The notes beneath the pieces were generated by a model. It was not told where the DNA came from, did no database searches, and saw only the letters and a program-made list of their open reading frames with translations. From assembly GCA_944989445.1 (NCBI GenBank), contig CALYLW010000017.1:568001-632000 (forward strand): a stretch of DNA of 64,000 nucleotides, given 5' to 3'. Each line of letters begins with the position of its first letter. The stretch's first letter is position 1. Made by a program: the position numbers and the translations under genes. Positions 39,701 through 50,400 of the stretch are shown here, piece after piece. This stretch comes from Ampullaceana balthica. Its lineage: Eukaryota; Mollusca; Gastropoda; Lymnaeidae.

Positions 39701-41589
39701 AGTCCATTGTAAGCTGAGGGGATCGTATGGAATAACAAAATGTACTGTGTGCAGACTTGTTGTAATTGGCAACCATTCATCCTTCAACCTCATTTTGACC
39801 CTATTACTACTGCTTTGTTCTCATTGTTTCATTCATAAGAAGTGGCCGTGTGCAAAAGCCATTTAACTATTGGTTAGAATTAATTAAAATGTGTCAAAGT
39901 TGAAGGTTCAAAAGGAGTTCCTAATTTATTTGTGTAAGTAAACTGTACGTTTTTATAGAGAAGAGTTCGCTTTGTCATGAGTCATATATAGGTCATGATA
40001 GACAACAGCAACGCCGTTGTGTAAAAAAACGTGCATGTACATTCTCATTTATTAACGCTAGTGATGGGACGATACCAAAATCACAGGCTGCTTACTGTAA
40101 ACAAGGCTCCCCAGATCTTAAAATATATAATATAACAGACTACAGACAGTTTACCCACCCCCACTCTCAATCTCCCACACCATTGTTGTTAGTCCGATTA
40201 GCATCAAGTTACCAAAGGAATTCTAAGTCCATTGTAAGCGCTCAATCTGGGAATCACCGGAAGACGGCCCGCGCGCGGTGGCGTGCCGGAGTATATGACT
40301 TCGTTATAGTTATGTACTAGGGAAAAAAACTGCGCTAACGCAACAAAGGGTTATATTTAAACTTAAACGGTCCTTAAAAACGAACGGTCTTAACAACCTT
40401 TGGAAAGAGTGCAGAAATAGGGTCCCGATTTTCCGATACGATTCTGATTAATCGTCTCATCACTAATTAACGCACAACACATGCATAAAGAAATTTCAAG
40501 CGCATGTTAATATGTTGCCGCCATATTGGTTTTCGTTTTAACTCGATCATCGGTTATCTCGATGCCATTTTTCATACCCCAACGCCGTCAACTTAACCGG
40601 TTTCGACTGTATTATAATGATCCTGTCAATGTCTCACAGAACATTTCAACATAATAATATAGTATAGGACTATTCTTTCTCTTGTGGTACAAAAAATACA
40701 AAACTACAACTACATGCTTAATTAAAAATTAGAGTACATTCTCTGGGCCTGAGTTGAGACCATCATTCAATGACAATTTCAATACCAGAGACAACCATCA
40801 AATAAACTGAGCTAAAAGTCAAACTATAAATGGAACACATCACAATCACCACTAGTCCTTCCACAAATTGAAAATGATTAGATGAAGTTGCAGTCTAAAT
40901 ACTCTGAATAAGTATTATAGTATAGTCATTAAGTAATAATATAATAAGAGTATTTTTTTGGGGTCCCATAACCTTGTGCCTTGTGGTCATAAAGGGTTCT
41001 GTTTCCATTAGAACTTTCTTGGGGCTTGGTAGATTTATCGGCACCCATCTCCTCTCCAAGTAAGCGGAGGACTTTTTTTTAGCAATAGTTAGTCATTCAT
41101 CAACAAGTTTTCATTGTGACTTAACGTGGGCTGGATCCCACACTCCTCAGCTTGTGATTGTGAGGTGAGCGCACTATTGACTATTATTGACTTTGCTATC
41201 CAGCCTAAGAGTGTAGGTCCTAGTATACTGAAATTATACTGAGTATAGGCATAGACCTCAGCATAAGAATATTAAGACCTAGCCCCAAGTGAACTAAATG
41301 AAGTCTTATTAATAAGTAAGTCCTAAGTCTAAGTAAAAGTAGTCTAAGTAGTTAGATAGGGCCTAAGCCTAAATAGACTTTTCCATTTTTAAAAACCATT
41401 CCTTTTAAAGTTTAGTCAATAAATTAATTAACATTCCCAAACTTAATAAACATAAAAATTCTTATCAAACATATTTACTTTACTAGCAGACTGACGATCC
41501 TCATTATTTGCATGTGGGCTCATGACAGTTTCTACAGCTGCAATTAACGTCTGAATTGTCTCAGTCTGAACCAATGGTGTCAACGCCAT
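15793..41589 (-). CDS. XPO5: Exportin-5, complete, 32 exons, 1185 residues
   Basis: Karyopherin that exports pre-miRNA hairpins and some other double-stranded RNAs from the nucleus with RanGTP. Exons in transcript order: 41479-41589 (ATG at 41589), 37810-37931, 37566-37638, 37288-37425, 35223-35405, 33984-34175, 31620-31696, 30555-30654, 30294-30377, 29896-30021, 29433-29523, 28280-28408, 26639-26808, 26285-26380, 25275-25406, 24435-24541, 24150-24242, 23858-23957, 23645-23710, 23190-23299, 22491-22591, 22132-22228, 21408-21544, 21089-21186, 20645-20691, 19592-19686, 19179-19315, 18654-18758, 18356-18496, 16870-16917, 16577-16669, 15793-15951. Their sum is 3558 nt and every phase closes. The protein follows animal exportin-5 throughout: N-terminal importin-beta repeat (VRHFGLQ at 65-71, KREWPQ at 127-132), ITEGNLLPLLC, VKNVRVHAC, the HGQHESC block near the C-terminus. 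The length is near the vertebrate 1204. Exon 30 is a 48-nt microexon. The start aligns with the family N-terminus. Confidence 0.96.
15998..16322. repeat. 54-bp minisatellite, about six units, XPO5 last intron
   Basis: Units beginning agttctatagg start at 15998, 16051, 16105, 16159, 16213 and 16267, so the period is 54 (53 for the first, which lacks one base). The last unit is more diverged. The array lies between exons 31 and 32, ending about 50 bp from the final exon's acceptor. Confidence 0.9.
17071..18055. repeat. 61-bp minisatellite, about 16 units, XPO5 intron 29
   Basis: A 61-bp unit beginning ggttgcactctctaaag repeats head to tail with very high identity. Two units carry a 3-bp insertion (gacgacaatgg). 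Variants alternate between aagtaa and attaat, and between caagctt and cacgctt. The array begins about 150 bp from the 48-nt exon 30. There are no unique spacers, so it is not a CRISPR-like array. Confidence 0.95.
19945..19968 (+). other. G-rich run with quadruplex potential
   Basis: Four G-runs of 5, 4, 5 and 3 bases are separated by loops of 1, 1 and 5 bases on the plus strand, inside XPO5 intron 25. They stand out in AT-rich DNA. On the pre-mRNA the run would be C-rich. Confidence 0.5.
25860..26058 (+). mobile_element. Short Helitron-like element, family 2, copy 2
   Basis: Homologous to 6350-6610 in inverse orientation. Its plus-strand 3' end shows a short hairpin (CCATCA ttt TGACGG, one mismatch), a spacer of about 8 bases and CTAG at 26055-26058, followed by T. 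That is the usual Helitron 3' end. The 5' boundary is approximate. It lies in XPO5 intron 14. Confidence 0.55.
26969..27158. mobile_element. hAT-like MITE remnant (related to 43691-43873)
   Basis: It shares 'gtgcgcaaagttgcac', the 'gcggtaat' block and 'tctgcgcggcc' with the element at 43691-43873, and ends at a degraded form of the same terminus (cagcttaaaaagaaacattg). The other terminus is missing. It lies in XPO5 intron 12. Confidence 0.6.
27206..27938. mobile_element. hAT-type MITE (CAGGGGTGTCCAAA ends)
   Basis: Inverted ends CAGGGGTGTCCAAA(G/C)T are flanked by an 8-bp duplication matching at 7 of 8 positions (ctatatat at 27198-27205, ctatatac at 27939-27946). The subterminal 'ccggcccgctggcc' motif is typical of this hAT type. 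There is no transposase. It lies in XPO5 intron 12. Confidence 0.85.
28608..28905 (-). mobile_element. tRNA-derived SINE, copy 1
   Basis: Read on the minus strand, it starts with a tRNA-like head with an A-box (GGTGGTCGAGTGGC) and a B-box (GGTTCAAATTC, degraded), then a central domain almost identical to that at 56210-56428. The 3' part differs from the second SINE and includes the palindrome cagaccatgtcggtctg. The tail is AAGAAGAAG-like. It lies in XPO5 intron 11. Confidence 0.82.
30731..31286 (-). mobile_element. Helitron-like non-autonomous element remnant
   Basis: Read on the minus strand, it starts with a TATATCTAATACATAAAGC type end followed by 'gtttgtatctttgtatgttt'. It ends with a hairpin (CCCGC tacaaagt GCGGG). 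The layout resembles the Helitrons at 48823-52184, but no CTAG end is seen, so this is only a likely member. It lies in XPO5 intron 7. Confidence 0.4.
32329..33838. mobile_element. Tigger/mariner-type non-autonomous element, copy 1
   Basis: TA target sites flank inverted ends beginning CAGTCGAA (left CAGTCGAACCC, right complement CAGTCGAAACC). Most of the element aligns with 38854-40609, including the right end 'atcggttatctcgacgcc'. No transposase frame was found. It lies in XPO5 intron 6, with its edge about 145 bp from exon 6. Confidence 0.85.
38318..38655. other. GC-richer block with overlapping short ORFs, unrecognised
   Basis: A block of about 340 bp in XPO5 intron 1 is clearly richer in GC than its surroundings. 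It is open on both strands (75 codons plus, 81 codons minus). It has no splice context that fits exportin-5 and no terminal repeats I can see. A fragment of a retroposed sequence or an unrecognised SINE/LINE piece is likely. I do not assign a function. Confidence 0.35.
38854..40609. mobile_element. Tigger/mariner-type non-autonomous element, copy 2
   Basis: TA|CAGTCAAACCC at the left and GGTTTCGACTG|TA at the right. It shares its left 200 bp and its right end with 32329-33838. Unlike copy 1 it contains a block of about 140 bp present three times from 39058 to 39440 ('caatcaccagcttttgaa' to 'gctggtgacgtca'). No transposase is present. It lies in XPO5 intron 1. Confidence 0.85.
39058..39440. 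repeat. Internal ~140-bp tandem triplication in Tigger-type copy 2
   Basis: Units start at about 39058, 39202 and 39342 and carry 'ccagcttttgaaa', 'ttataaccaa' and 'ctggtgacgtca'. The third is cut short. Differences between units are few. Confidence 0.8.
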
Positions 41590-42108
41590 GTTCTGACAGA
41601 TGTACAATTTTTAAGGGTAGAGGAAAATAAAGGATGCCTATCTCGTGGGATCTGGGGTCTAAATTTAATAATTTCGTTAAACTAAGCAACTAGCTCCACT
41701 CTTTCTTTTATATTTGTAGATGCATAACTGTGATAACTAGATTTTAGGGACTCTTGTCAACAAACCGGCGATCAAAGCGGAAGTTAGAGTTTTTGACAAA
41801 CAGCAAAAAAAAGATACAAAATATGTACTATCTAATCAATTAAGTCAAGAAGTTCATTTATAAGAAACAATTTTTAATTAAATAACAGTTTATGTAGATT
41901 GAAATGAATTTATTAAGAAATTGGCATGACGAAACAATGAACTTGTGGGCAAGAAGAATTCAACGAAATATAGCATATCAAACTTCTCCATTTTGCCTTT
42001 AAAAAAAAACACTGTCCATTTTGACGATGTAGCCTATAGTTATAGCATAATTTCCACATGCGTCAGTGATATTTCTCTACAAAAGTCATGTCTTAAACAG
42101 ATAGGCTA
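41590..42108 (-). other. 5' flank of intact XPO5
   Basis: This is the sequence between the exportin-5 start codon and the nearest transposon. The 20 bases before the ATG (CATCTGTCAGAAC) are recognisable again upstream of the duplicated copy at about 53410-53425, so both copies include this part of the 5' leader. No clear core-promoter element was identified. Confidence 0.35.
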
Positions 42109-43016
42109 CAGTTGTACCTCGAGATACGAATGTTTCAAGATTTTTAAAAAAAGAAACAAAAGGCCACTCAAAGAATTTGTTTGTTCCTAGATATGAAAAA
42201 AAATAATTCAAAATTACGAAAAACGCGCAGCTGACATTGGGCATCCCGTGACTGCCTTCAGCGCGCCACCAACAGTTCTTGCGCAGTTCAATGATATTTG
42301 CCTGACTCATTAAAGGGCATTGAAAATGCAGTGAAAAACAAGCTTCCTTGGATCAAAGTTTGCCAAGAGACCATTAGAAAGCGATGATTAAAACATATTT
42401 ATTTTTTAAAAAAAGACAAGAAGATGGTGGAAGTGAGGCAAAGAAAATGAAAGGTAACACAGAAAATTGAAAGAGCAAAACAAAAAGTATATTAAAAAAT
42501 AATAATTTTAAAGCCAAAAATAAACTAATTGAATTTTTAATTATTTTTATCAAAAGTTTAAGTGTTATGTTACGTTTGTTTAGTATACAGTTGTACTAAA
42601 TGCAAGTGTTTATTTAGCATTAATTCTTGCAAAGTTTTTACATAACGTATTATTTTCATAGCCTAAAGTTAAGTGTTTCGCACGTAATGCCTTAATGTTT
42701 TCTGCCATCTGTTCTCCTCCCTAGCACCTTCTCTGCCACTTCGCCTCACTCGAAAGGCACACTTGTATACATATTATTTTCATTTATTTTATTCTGTTTT
42801 CAATGTTTTCTTAATATGTATTTGATTTAGAATGTGTACTTTTAGGGATTGAATAACCCTACTTTTTCCCGTGATATTTTCAATTTTTATTGTTGTTTCT
42901 GTGTGGCTTGGAACGAATTAAGTATTTTACATGTAAAACTTAGTTCGAGGTACAAAAAATCCAAGGTACAAAAGCCATCCCGGAACGGATTAATTTCGTA
43001 TCTCGAGGTACCACTG
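42109..43016. mobile_element. Tigger/mariner-type MITE (TACAGT-GTACCTCGAGATACGAA ends)
   Basis: TA-flanked inverted ends: left CAGTTGTACCTCGAGATACG, right complement CAGTGGTACCTCGAGATACG, 19 of 20 matching. A second, inner pair of related blocks ('aacgaattaag', 'ggtacaaaa') is present near the right end. There is no transposase frame. It lies between intact XPO5 and its partial copy. Confidence 0.9.
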
Positions 43017-43185
43017 TATTAAGGCACCCCTCTTTTTGTTGTTGTTGTGTGTGAACGATATGTATGCAATCGTGTTGTAAATAACATTGCTTGTTAGTTT
43101 TTTTTTAAAAACAATAACAAATGAATGTATCTTCCATTACATAAGGGACTGTAGTCAGCTTTATACCCTATTTTTTACTCATTAA

Positions 43186-43320
43186 CAGTGCTTTTTTTCT
43201 TTAAAAAAAAAGCACCGGTACACATGAAAAAAGGTATCGGAACGCAACCTGAAAAAAAAAGTAACACCAAAAATTCAAGGTAGTAGTAGTAATACAAAAA
43301 GTATGTGGTGCATTCCACCA
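43186..43320. mobile_element. MITE fragment (CAGTGCTTTTTTTCTTTAAA type end)
   Basis: The end CAGTGCTTTTTTTCTTTAAA is followed by 'aaagcaccggtac' and 'ggtatcggaacgc'. A diverged copy in opposite orientation is at 52245-52396. The second terminus was not identified, so this is probably a truncated hAT-like element. Confidence 0.45.
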
Positions 43321-43690
43321 GAAAAAAGCAATGCATATTAATGATCCTACACATAATCTGTGAAGCCTACGTAGACCCCCAAGATGTCTTTACACATATT
43401 TGGAATCCACAAGCAATCCATTGCTACACCCCCCGCCCCAGACTACTACAGTGGCGTAGTTATTTTAAATTTTATTTGGTTAACATGATTAAACTGCCAA
43501 CCGGTTTCTCTTCTCACGGTATGTGCGAAATGCCTCGCAGACCCTTAAAGACCCGCTAAAACACCACTTTACGAAATGCTTCCCTATTCAAATGACTTCC
43601 AATTTTCAGTCACTTGTATCAGCCCACACAAAAAGGAAATAAAATTGCAAATATATTTTAGGTTTAATTGGATAAAGTACATGTTACAAC

Positions 43691-43873
43691 CAATGTTCCC
43701 TCTAAGTCTAAGGTTCGTTGGTCCGTGTGCAAAGGGAAAAAACTTGTGTGCAAAGTTGCACAGCATCTAATTTTTTGTGCGAGAAGTTACTAAATTTGGT
43801 GAGCGGTAATTTTAAACTGCTGCGCGGCGTCGGTCAGATGTCTGCGCGGCCGCGCAGCTTAAGGGGAACATTG
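43691..43873. mobile_element. hAT-like MITE, 183 bp
   Basis: Inverted ends CAATGTTCCCTCTAAG and (complement) CAATGTTCCCCTTAAG. The flanking 8-mers gttacaac and gctacacc match at 6 of 8 positions. A second, partial copy is at 26969-27158. Confidence 0.8.
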
Positions 43874-44153
43874 GCTACACCTTTTATTAAAATTAAATAT
43901 AACCCAAGCTATAGCCAACAAAAATACACACACAAACTAAAAATAACGACATACAAATAATTGTAGCGTCCTTTGTTGAACTAAACTTTTACGATAGTTA
44001 TTCAACAAAAGATGGAACTGATAAGCACTAACACTTTTTAAAAAATATTAGAATTCCTATGTCCCCTCCCCATAAGTTGTATGTGAGGTGGGGGTGGCAC
44101 GCGTTGAACCATCCTATCGACAGCAAGCAACAATAAACTACTAACTGATTTCT

Positions 44154-44450
44154 GTAATCTATGCTACATCAGTAGAAGTACTATTTTGAAAGATGTAATC
44201 TATGCTACATCAGTAGAAGTACTATTTTGAAAGATGTAATCTATGCTACATCAGTAGAAGTACTATTTTGAAAGATGTAATCTATGCTACATCAGTAGAA
44301 GTAGGCTACTATTTTGAAAGATGTAATCTATGCTACATCAGTAGAAGTACTATTTTGAAAGATGTAATCTATGCTACATCAGTAGAAGTACTATTTTGAA
44401 AGATGTAATCTATGCTACAGCAGTAGAAGTACTATTTTGAAAGAAGTAAT
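44154..44450. repeat. 41-bp minisatellite, about seven units
   Basis: Units beginning gtaatctatgctac repeat every 41 bp; one has a 5-bp insertion (gtaggctac). The array ends about 30 bp before the last duplicated exportin-5 exon (44480). One unit resembles 30250-30282 in intron 9 of intact XPO5, where only a single copy exists. Confidence 0.9.
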
Positions 44451-44479
44451 CTGTTCAAATAAACAAATAAAACTGATAC

Positions 44480-47400
44480 CTGATTTGAAGGTTGAGTCAA
44501 TTCCACCAATGCCTTGAAATACTTCTCAAAGTTTTGTGGATGGCCAGTATCTTTTGAGGATCCCTTTTTAAAAACAAATTACTTGTATGGAATGTTTCAT
44601 GCGTATTATTTGAAAAGTAGACACAGTGCTCTTTGTGTTCAATTTAAAAAGAAAATCGAAGAGAAAAAAAATAGTATGCTATTCAAAATGTGTTTATTAA
44701 CGGGAAAGAATAATAGCTACCCATAGAGTACTCAGTTGCTTGCCAATCTCCAGTAAAATTTCACACAATCGTTTAGAAAATAGGAAATTGGTAGATTCTG
44801 TGATGTGCTCTGTAGCATTGCTGAAAATGAATAAATACTATTCCACCAAAACGTCATCCATGACAATGCTTCTTAACAAAGGAAAAATGTTCAGAGCATT
44901 AGAAATAAGCTTTTTGATTTATTCAATTCAGTAACTGTGTTGCATTCAGGTAATATTTCCATGATTAGCATATCCTAAAAAACTCATTAAGTGCTCAAAA
45001 TAAAGTCATTCCCATATAAATTGCTGTCCAATGATAAACGATATTGTCGATCGTATAGTAGACGACGTCGTGCAACCTTCAGTGCACAATTTGTTTTCTT
45101 CTGGAACTAAAGATAAAAAACTTGATATTTTTTAAAATAAAAAAACAACTTTGCATTACAAAAGCTTTATTAGCAAGGTAAAATATTTCCGTTGTCTAGT
45201 TAAACACATTTTAAAATTACTTTCGTTTTTAGTTAAGAATATTCTTTAATTGTTTTCTTATTAGGGGGTCGTCCATAAAGTACGTCATGCTATTTTTTTA
45301 CCATTTTTAACTCCCCCTCCCCCTGTCACAAATCTTGGACCCCACCCCCCAAAGTACGTCACACTTTCGAACAAAAATTTTGTTTTTTTATTAACAAAAT
45401 AATTAAAATTTAATATAAAACAGCATGACGTCACACATGGCCGGACCCCCCCTCCCCATGTCACACTTTCTTACACCCCCTCCCCCCTCTGGAGCGTGAC
45501 GTACTTTATGGACGGCCCCTATGTCATAAATAATGCATTAATAATTAATCACGCAATCTTACTTGGCAGCTTGCAAAAGAATTGTCATGTCTTCCTCTGT
45601 AAATAATAACATTTTTGGCCTCGTCTCAGATGGTGTACCCTTTAAATTATATACATATTTATACACTGGTATATATTTTTATAAGTGTTCTTTGTTTCAA
45701 TTCATTCACAACCTTTTCACTATTTGCGTCTTAATTTTGATTACCACCACTTTCTGTTTTCACCCCATTTTTTCCCCTAACCATCTCCTTCCTTTGTTTT
45801 CCCTTACTATTGCTTTCAGGTGTACCTAACACTCAGTATGTCTGCTTCTGGTTCACTTCTCCGTGTATTTTTCTCCCCTGTAAATTCCACGTTGTCTTGT
45901 GGTATTATGTGAGGGTTTATAAAGTGTGTGTCACTGTGTATCCCCTTACTCAAACTCAAAGAGAAATAATTAACAAGAGACCCACCATTCTTCCCACAAT
46001 GAGCAGAACGCATTCAGATGCTGGCAGGCACAGATTCTTGTCCAACAGGAGGGAACAGAGCAAAGGTAACAAGTTGCCCTCCGTGATGTGAATTATGTTG
46101 ACCCAGTCTACAAATGCTGATAAGGTTACAAGTACTGACTGACAAATCTTACAGGCTTTCTCTGATGTTGTACCAGACTAATAAAAGACGAATTGGTTTG
46201 AGATTGAAGAAGTTCTAGCCATGACAAAAATTTATTGTGTCTGCAGAGTAATCTGATTACTAATCAGTAAGGTAGTCGATTAATTTTAAATTATTTAATT
46301 ACTTGCCTAGTTTTATTTATATTTTTTTTCTTGTGGGGTATCACTCTATTCATTATTTAACAGGAATTACGTGTGTAAAAATATGTCTACTAATAGAGTT
46401 TATGGGTAAATATTCATTTTCATTTTTAAATGAATTTTGTTCTTAAACCTCCCATTCTTATTGTTAATAATAAAATTTCAAGGACATTTTTTTTATTTAT
46501 TCGTTCCTTGCCTGAGATTGATAAACATTTAAGTTTTTGTTGAGTGTGTGAAGAAAAAATTGAAAAACTGAGGCCATGGCAGATTGTAGAGATAGAATAA
46601 GTTTTTCTCGTCTGGAGTTGGGGAGATTCTGAAACCTGACAACATCTTCTGTAAACCGTAATAGTGTCAGTAGAACGAGTTCTGTTTGTGTCTCCTAGAT
46701 GGAAGATGAACGTTTAGAAAAAGCAGGCATTGCAACTTCACTGAATGCATTAGTAAAATTAAACAACCCATAAAAAACAGAGTTTTTGACTATAAATCCA
46801 TTAATATGAGACATAACTAAAAGTATTGATTATGTTCAAACGCGACAATCATTTACAGACTGAAACTGAGTGAACTCCCCTTGCTGTAAAACATGGGATG
46901 TGGTCATCAATGGCTGGCATGAACTTGAACTCAAGTGACACGTGGATGTTAACAATAGCAGACGGCTACATATAGTTATATAGAGATAAAATAAAAATGC
47001 ATTAATTTAATTACGGTACATTCGATCGATCTCAAATTTTGATAAAATGCATTTTAAAGTGAAACAAGTATTGGTGCAAAATTTCAACTCGATAGCATCA
47101 CGGGAAAAGTGTCATTTTTGACTTTTGCTTCTCCGCCCGATCGACCGACCAAAAGACGGCGGTGAAGTTAATTAATATAAAGGATTTAATTAATTATTTT
47201 GTGTTATTACATGTGTAATTAGAAATGAAATAATTTTAAATGATGAAAATCAGAGATCAAATTAAACCTTAAATTAGAAAGCATTGCAAAGTTGTATCTA
47301 AATTATAAAAAATAAATTTTCTTAAGACAATGCTTTCAAGCTTTATAGATTGAGACATCCATTGAAAATAAAATATCAATGCAATGAAAATGAATTTGCT

Positions 47401-50400
47401 TTGTTTGGTTTAACATTCAGGAAATTCACGATCATGGGAAAAAGGTTTCAACACAGCACACGGTATCTCACTCTATTTTCACACATAACTGTGAGGTATG
47501 TGAATAGATTATCCCAAAGCTGTGGTTCTTCAGTCTTCATTAACTCTACCAGAACTCTGGATGCACCATCTTTGATATATTGTGATTCCTCTAATATGTC
47601 TTTTGTGCCCTGAAATTTCAGATTGTATAGATCACTATAGTCTGTATACCCGGTGTTTCATCGGGAAAAACACATTCGCCTTTTAGGGAGCATATTAATT
47701 AAGGGCCTTGCTGTTAACAAAGTCAACATAATTTTAAAAAAATATCAGACAAAATAAGTTAAAAATGATGTTAAACACTTATTTTGTCAATAGGATCCCT
47801 TTTAACAATATGATCCCACATTCCGATGGGATCACGCACCGCGCATATGATCCTGTTGCATAACGGGATCAGGTTTTTGGTTGAATCCCGTTGCCCGATA
47901 TGATCTAGTTTAATGGTGGGTACTAACACTTGAAGCATTTAAGTAAATGATATCCTGTTCCAGAAGGGAAACTGTCCCCCGAGAGATATCCCGTTTTAGC
48001 TTCTCTCACGTTTTCCTGTCAGGCTTAATCCCGTTTAAGATCGGATTATGAAGGTTTTTAACGAATATGGCTCCGGTTCATCAACACACAAAGTCGCGTT
48101 TATTTACTGTTATTCTACACATTCATTTATGTTCAGATGCATGGCTTAGACCATTCATAATTTTCTGATAACTTAAGTTTTAAATAAATCTAACACCACT
48201 TCCTATTACATAACTTGTAATAACTAATTATTTGGGCGTAACTATTTTTCAAATACAAATCAATATTCCAAAGCAATACAATAGCTTTAGCCATTATTCA
48301 TTTAACATTACAGAGGGGGCCCTGAGGGGACCTATTATATCACGTGATATTTGCCTTTAAAAAAAATCAGTCTTAAAAATAACTTTTAAAGACTCTAAGA
48401 CTCTATAATGTGCCCCATTAAAATCACTTAAAATAATGGTTATCTTGCAAAATATTTAAACTACAATTACTAAATATTCTCCAAAAAAATGTTGCAAAAA
48501 AAAAGTACCGTACATATAATTGTAATTACATGTTAAAGGGGTAGTAAATTTGTAATGACACTTAATTCATTTGGCACGTTGAATATCATAAAAATTTGAT
48601 TAAACTTTATTGTATATAAGGCATTAATGACGGTGGACATGTTGTCGTTTTGTCACTTTGTCGTTTGGTCACCTTGTCGTTTTTACCCATGTCGTTTTGT
48701 CACCTTGTCGCTTTTTTGTTTTGGTCATCATGTCGTTTTGTCATCATCTCGTTTTGTCACTTTGTCGTTTTGTCACTATGTCGTTTTGTCTTTTGTCGTT
48801 TACTGGTCACCATATAAATATATCTCTATATATATAAGACGCATTTGTTGTCTGTCTGGTTGTCTGTCTGTTCCCTAATAACTCGAGATCCAGACAACCA
48901 AATAACGTGAAATTTGGTACACGTACACAAAATTATACCGGAAAGGTTATTAAACAGGTTTCGTTCCATATATATAAGATACTGGGGCCCGGGGGCCCAA
49001 AATGTAGTTTTTCCTATATAAGCTATATAAAATAAAAATTATTGAAAATTAAGACGTAAAATAATGACGCAAATTAATAAACATTTTGGTGTCGAGATTA
49101 ACAAGAAGGCGATTATCGCCATAAAATAATTTTTTTTGTTGTTGTTGCTTTTGTTGTTGTTTTGTTGTTGTTGCTTTGTTGTTGTTGCTGTTGTTGTTGT
49201 AGTTGTTGTTTTGTTGTTGTTTTGTTGTTGCTTTGTTATTGTTTTGTTGTTGATGTTTTTGTTGTTGTTTTGTTTTTGTTGTTGTTGCTGTTGTTGTTTT
49301 TGTTGTTGCTGTTGTTGTTGCTGTTGTTGCTTTTGTGTTGTTTTTGTTGTTGTTGCTGTTGTTGCTTTTGTGTTGTTTTTGCTGTTGTTGTTGTTGTTGT
49401 CCACATCCCTTGCCCTGCGACGTCAATGTCATTCATGTTGTTGTTGCTTTGTTGTTGTTGCTGTTGTAGTTGTTGTTTTGTTGTTGTTGCTTTGTTGTTG
49501 TTGCTGTTGTTGTTGTAGTTGTTGTTTTGTTGTTGTTTTGTTGTTGATTTTGTTGTTTTTGTTGTTGTTTTGTTTTTGTTGTTTTGTTGCTGTTGCTGTT
49601 TCTGTTGTTGTTTTTGTCGTTGTTGCTGTTGTTGTTTTTGTTGTTGTTGCTGTTGTTGTTAAACCCGGGAGAAGCCGGGTACTTGCCCCTAGTATCTCTA
49701 TATATCTCTATATATATAAGCCGCTTTTGTTGTCTGGATGTCTGTCTGTCTGTTCCCTAATAACTCAAGATCCAGACAACCAAATAACGTGAAATTTGGT
49801 ACACGTACACAAAATTATACCGGAAAGGTTATTAAACAGGTTTCGTTCCATATATATAAGATACTGGGGCCCGGGGGCCCAAAATGTAGTTTTTCCCTAT
49901 ATGAGCTATATAAAATAAAAAATTATTGAAAATTAAGACGTAAAATAATGACGCAAATTAATAAACATTTTGGTGTCGAGATTAACAAGAAGGCGATTAT
50001 CGCCATAAAATATTTTTTTTGTTGTTGTTGCTTTGTTGTTGTTGCTTTTGTTGTTTTGTTGTTGTAGTTGTTGTTTTGTTGTTGTTGCTTTGTTGTTGTT
50101 GTTGTAGTTGTTGATTTTTTTGTTGTTTTGTTGTTGATTTTTTTGTTGATGTTTTGTTTTTGTAGTTGTTGCTGTTGTTGTTTTTGTTGTTGTTGCTGTT
50201 GTTGTTGCTGTTGTTGCTTTTGTGTTGTTTTTGTTGTTGTTGCTGTTGTTGCTGTTGTTGCTTTTGTGTTGTTTTTGCTGTTGTTGTTGTTGTCCACATC
50301 CCTTGCCCTGCGACGTCAATGTCCTTCATGTTGTTGTTGCTGTTGTAGTTGTTGTTTTGTTGTTGTTGCTTTGTTGTTGTTGCTGTTGTTGTTGTAGTTG

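Noticed and set aside
41945..43960. A further duplicated exportin-5 exon 10 or later
   Set aside because: I searched this stretch for the exon 10 peptide pattern and found only transposon ends and accidental frames.
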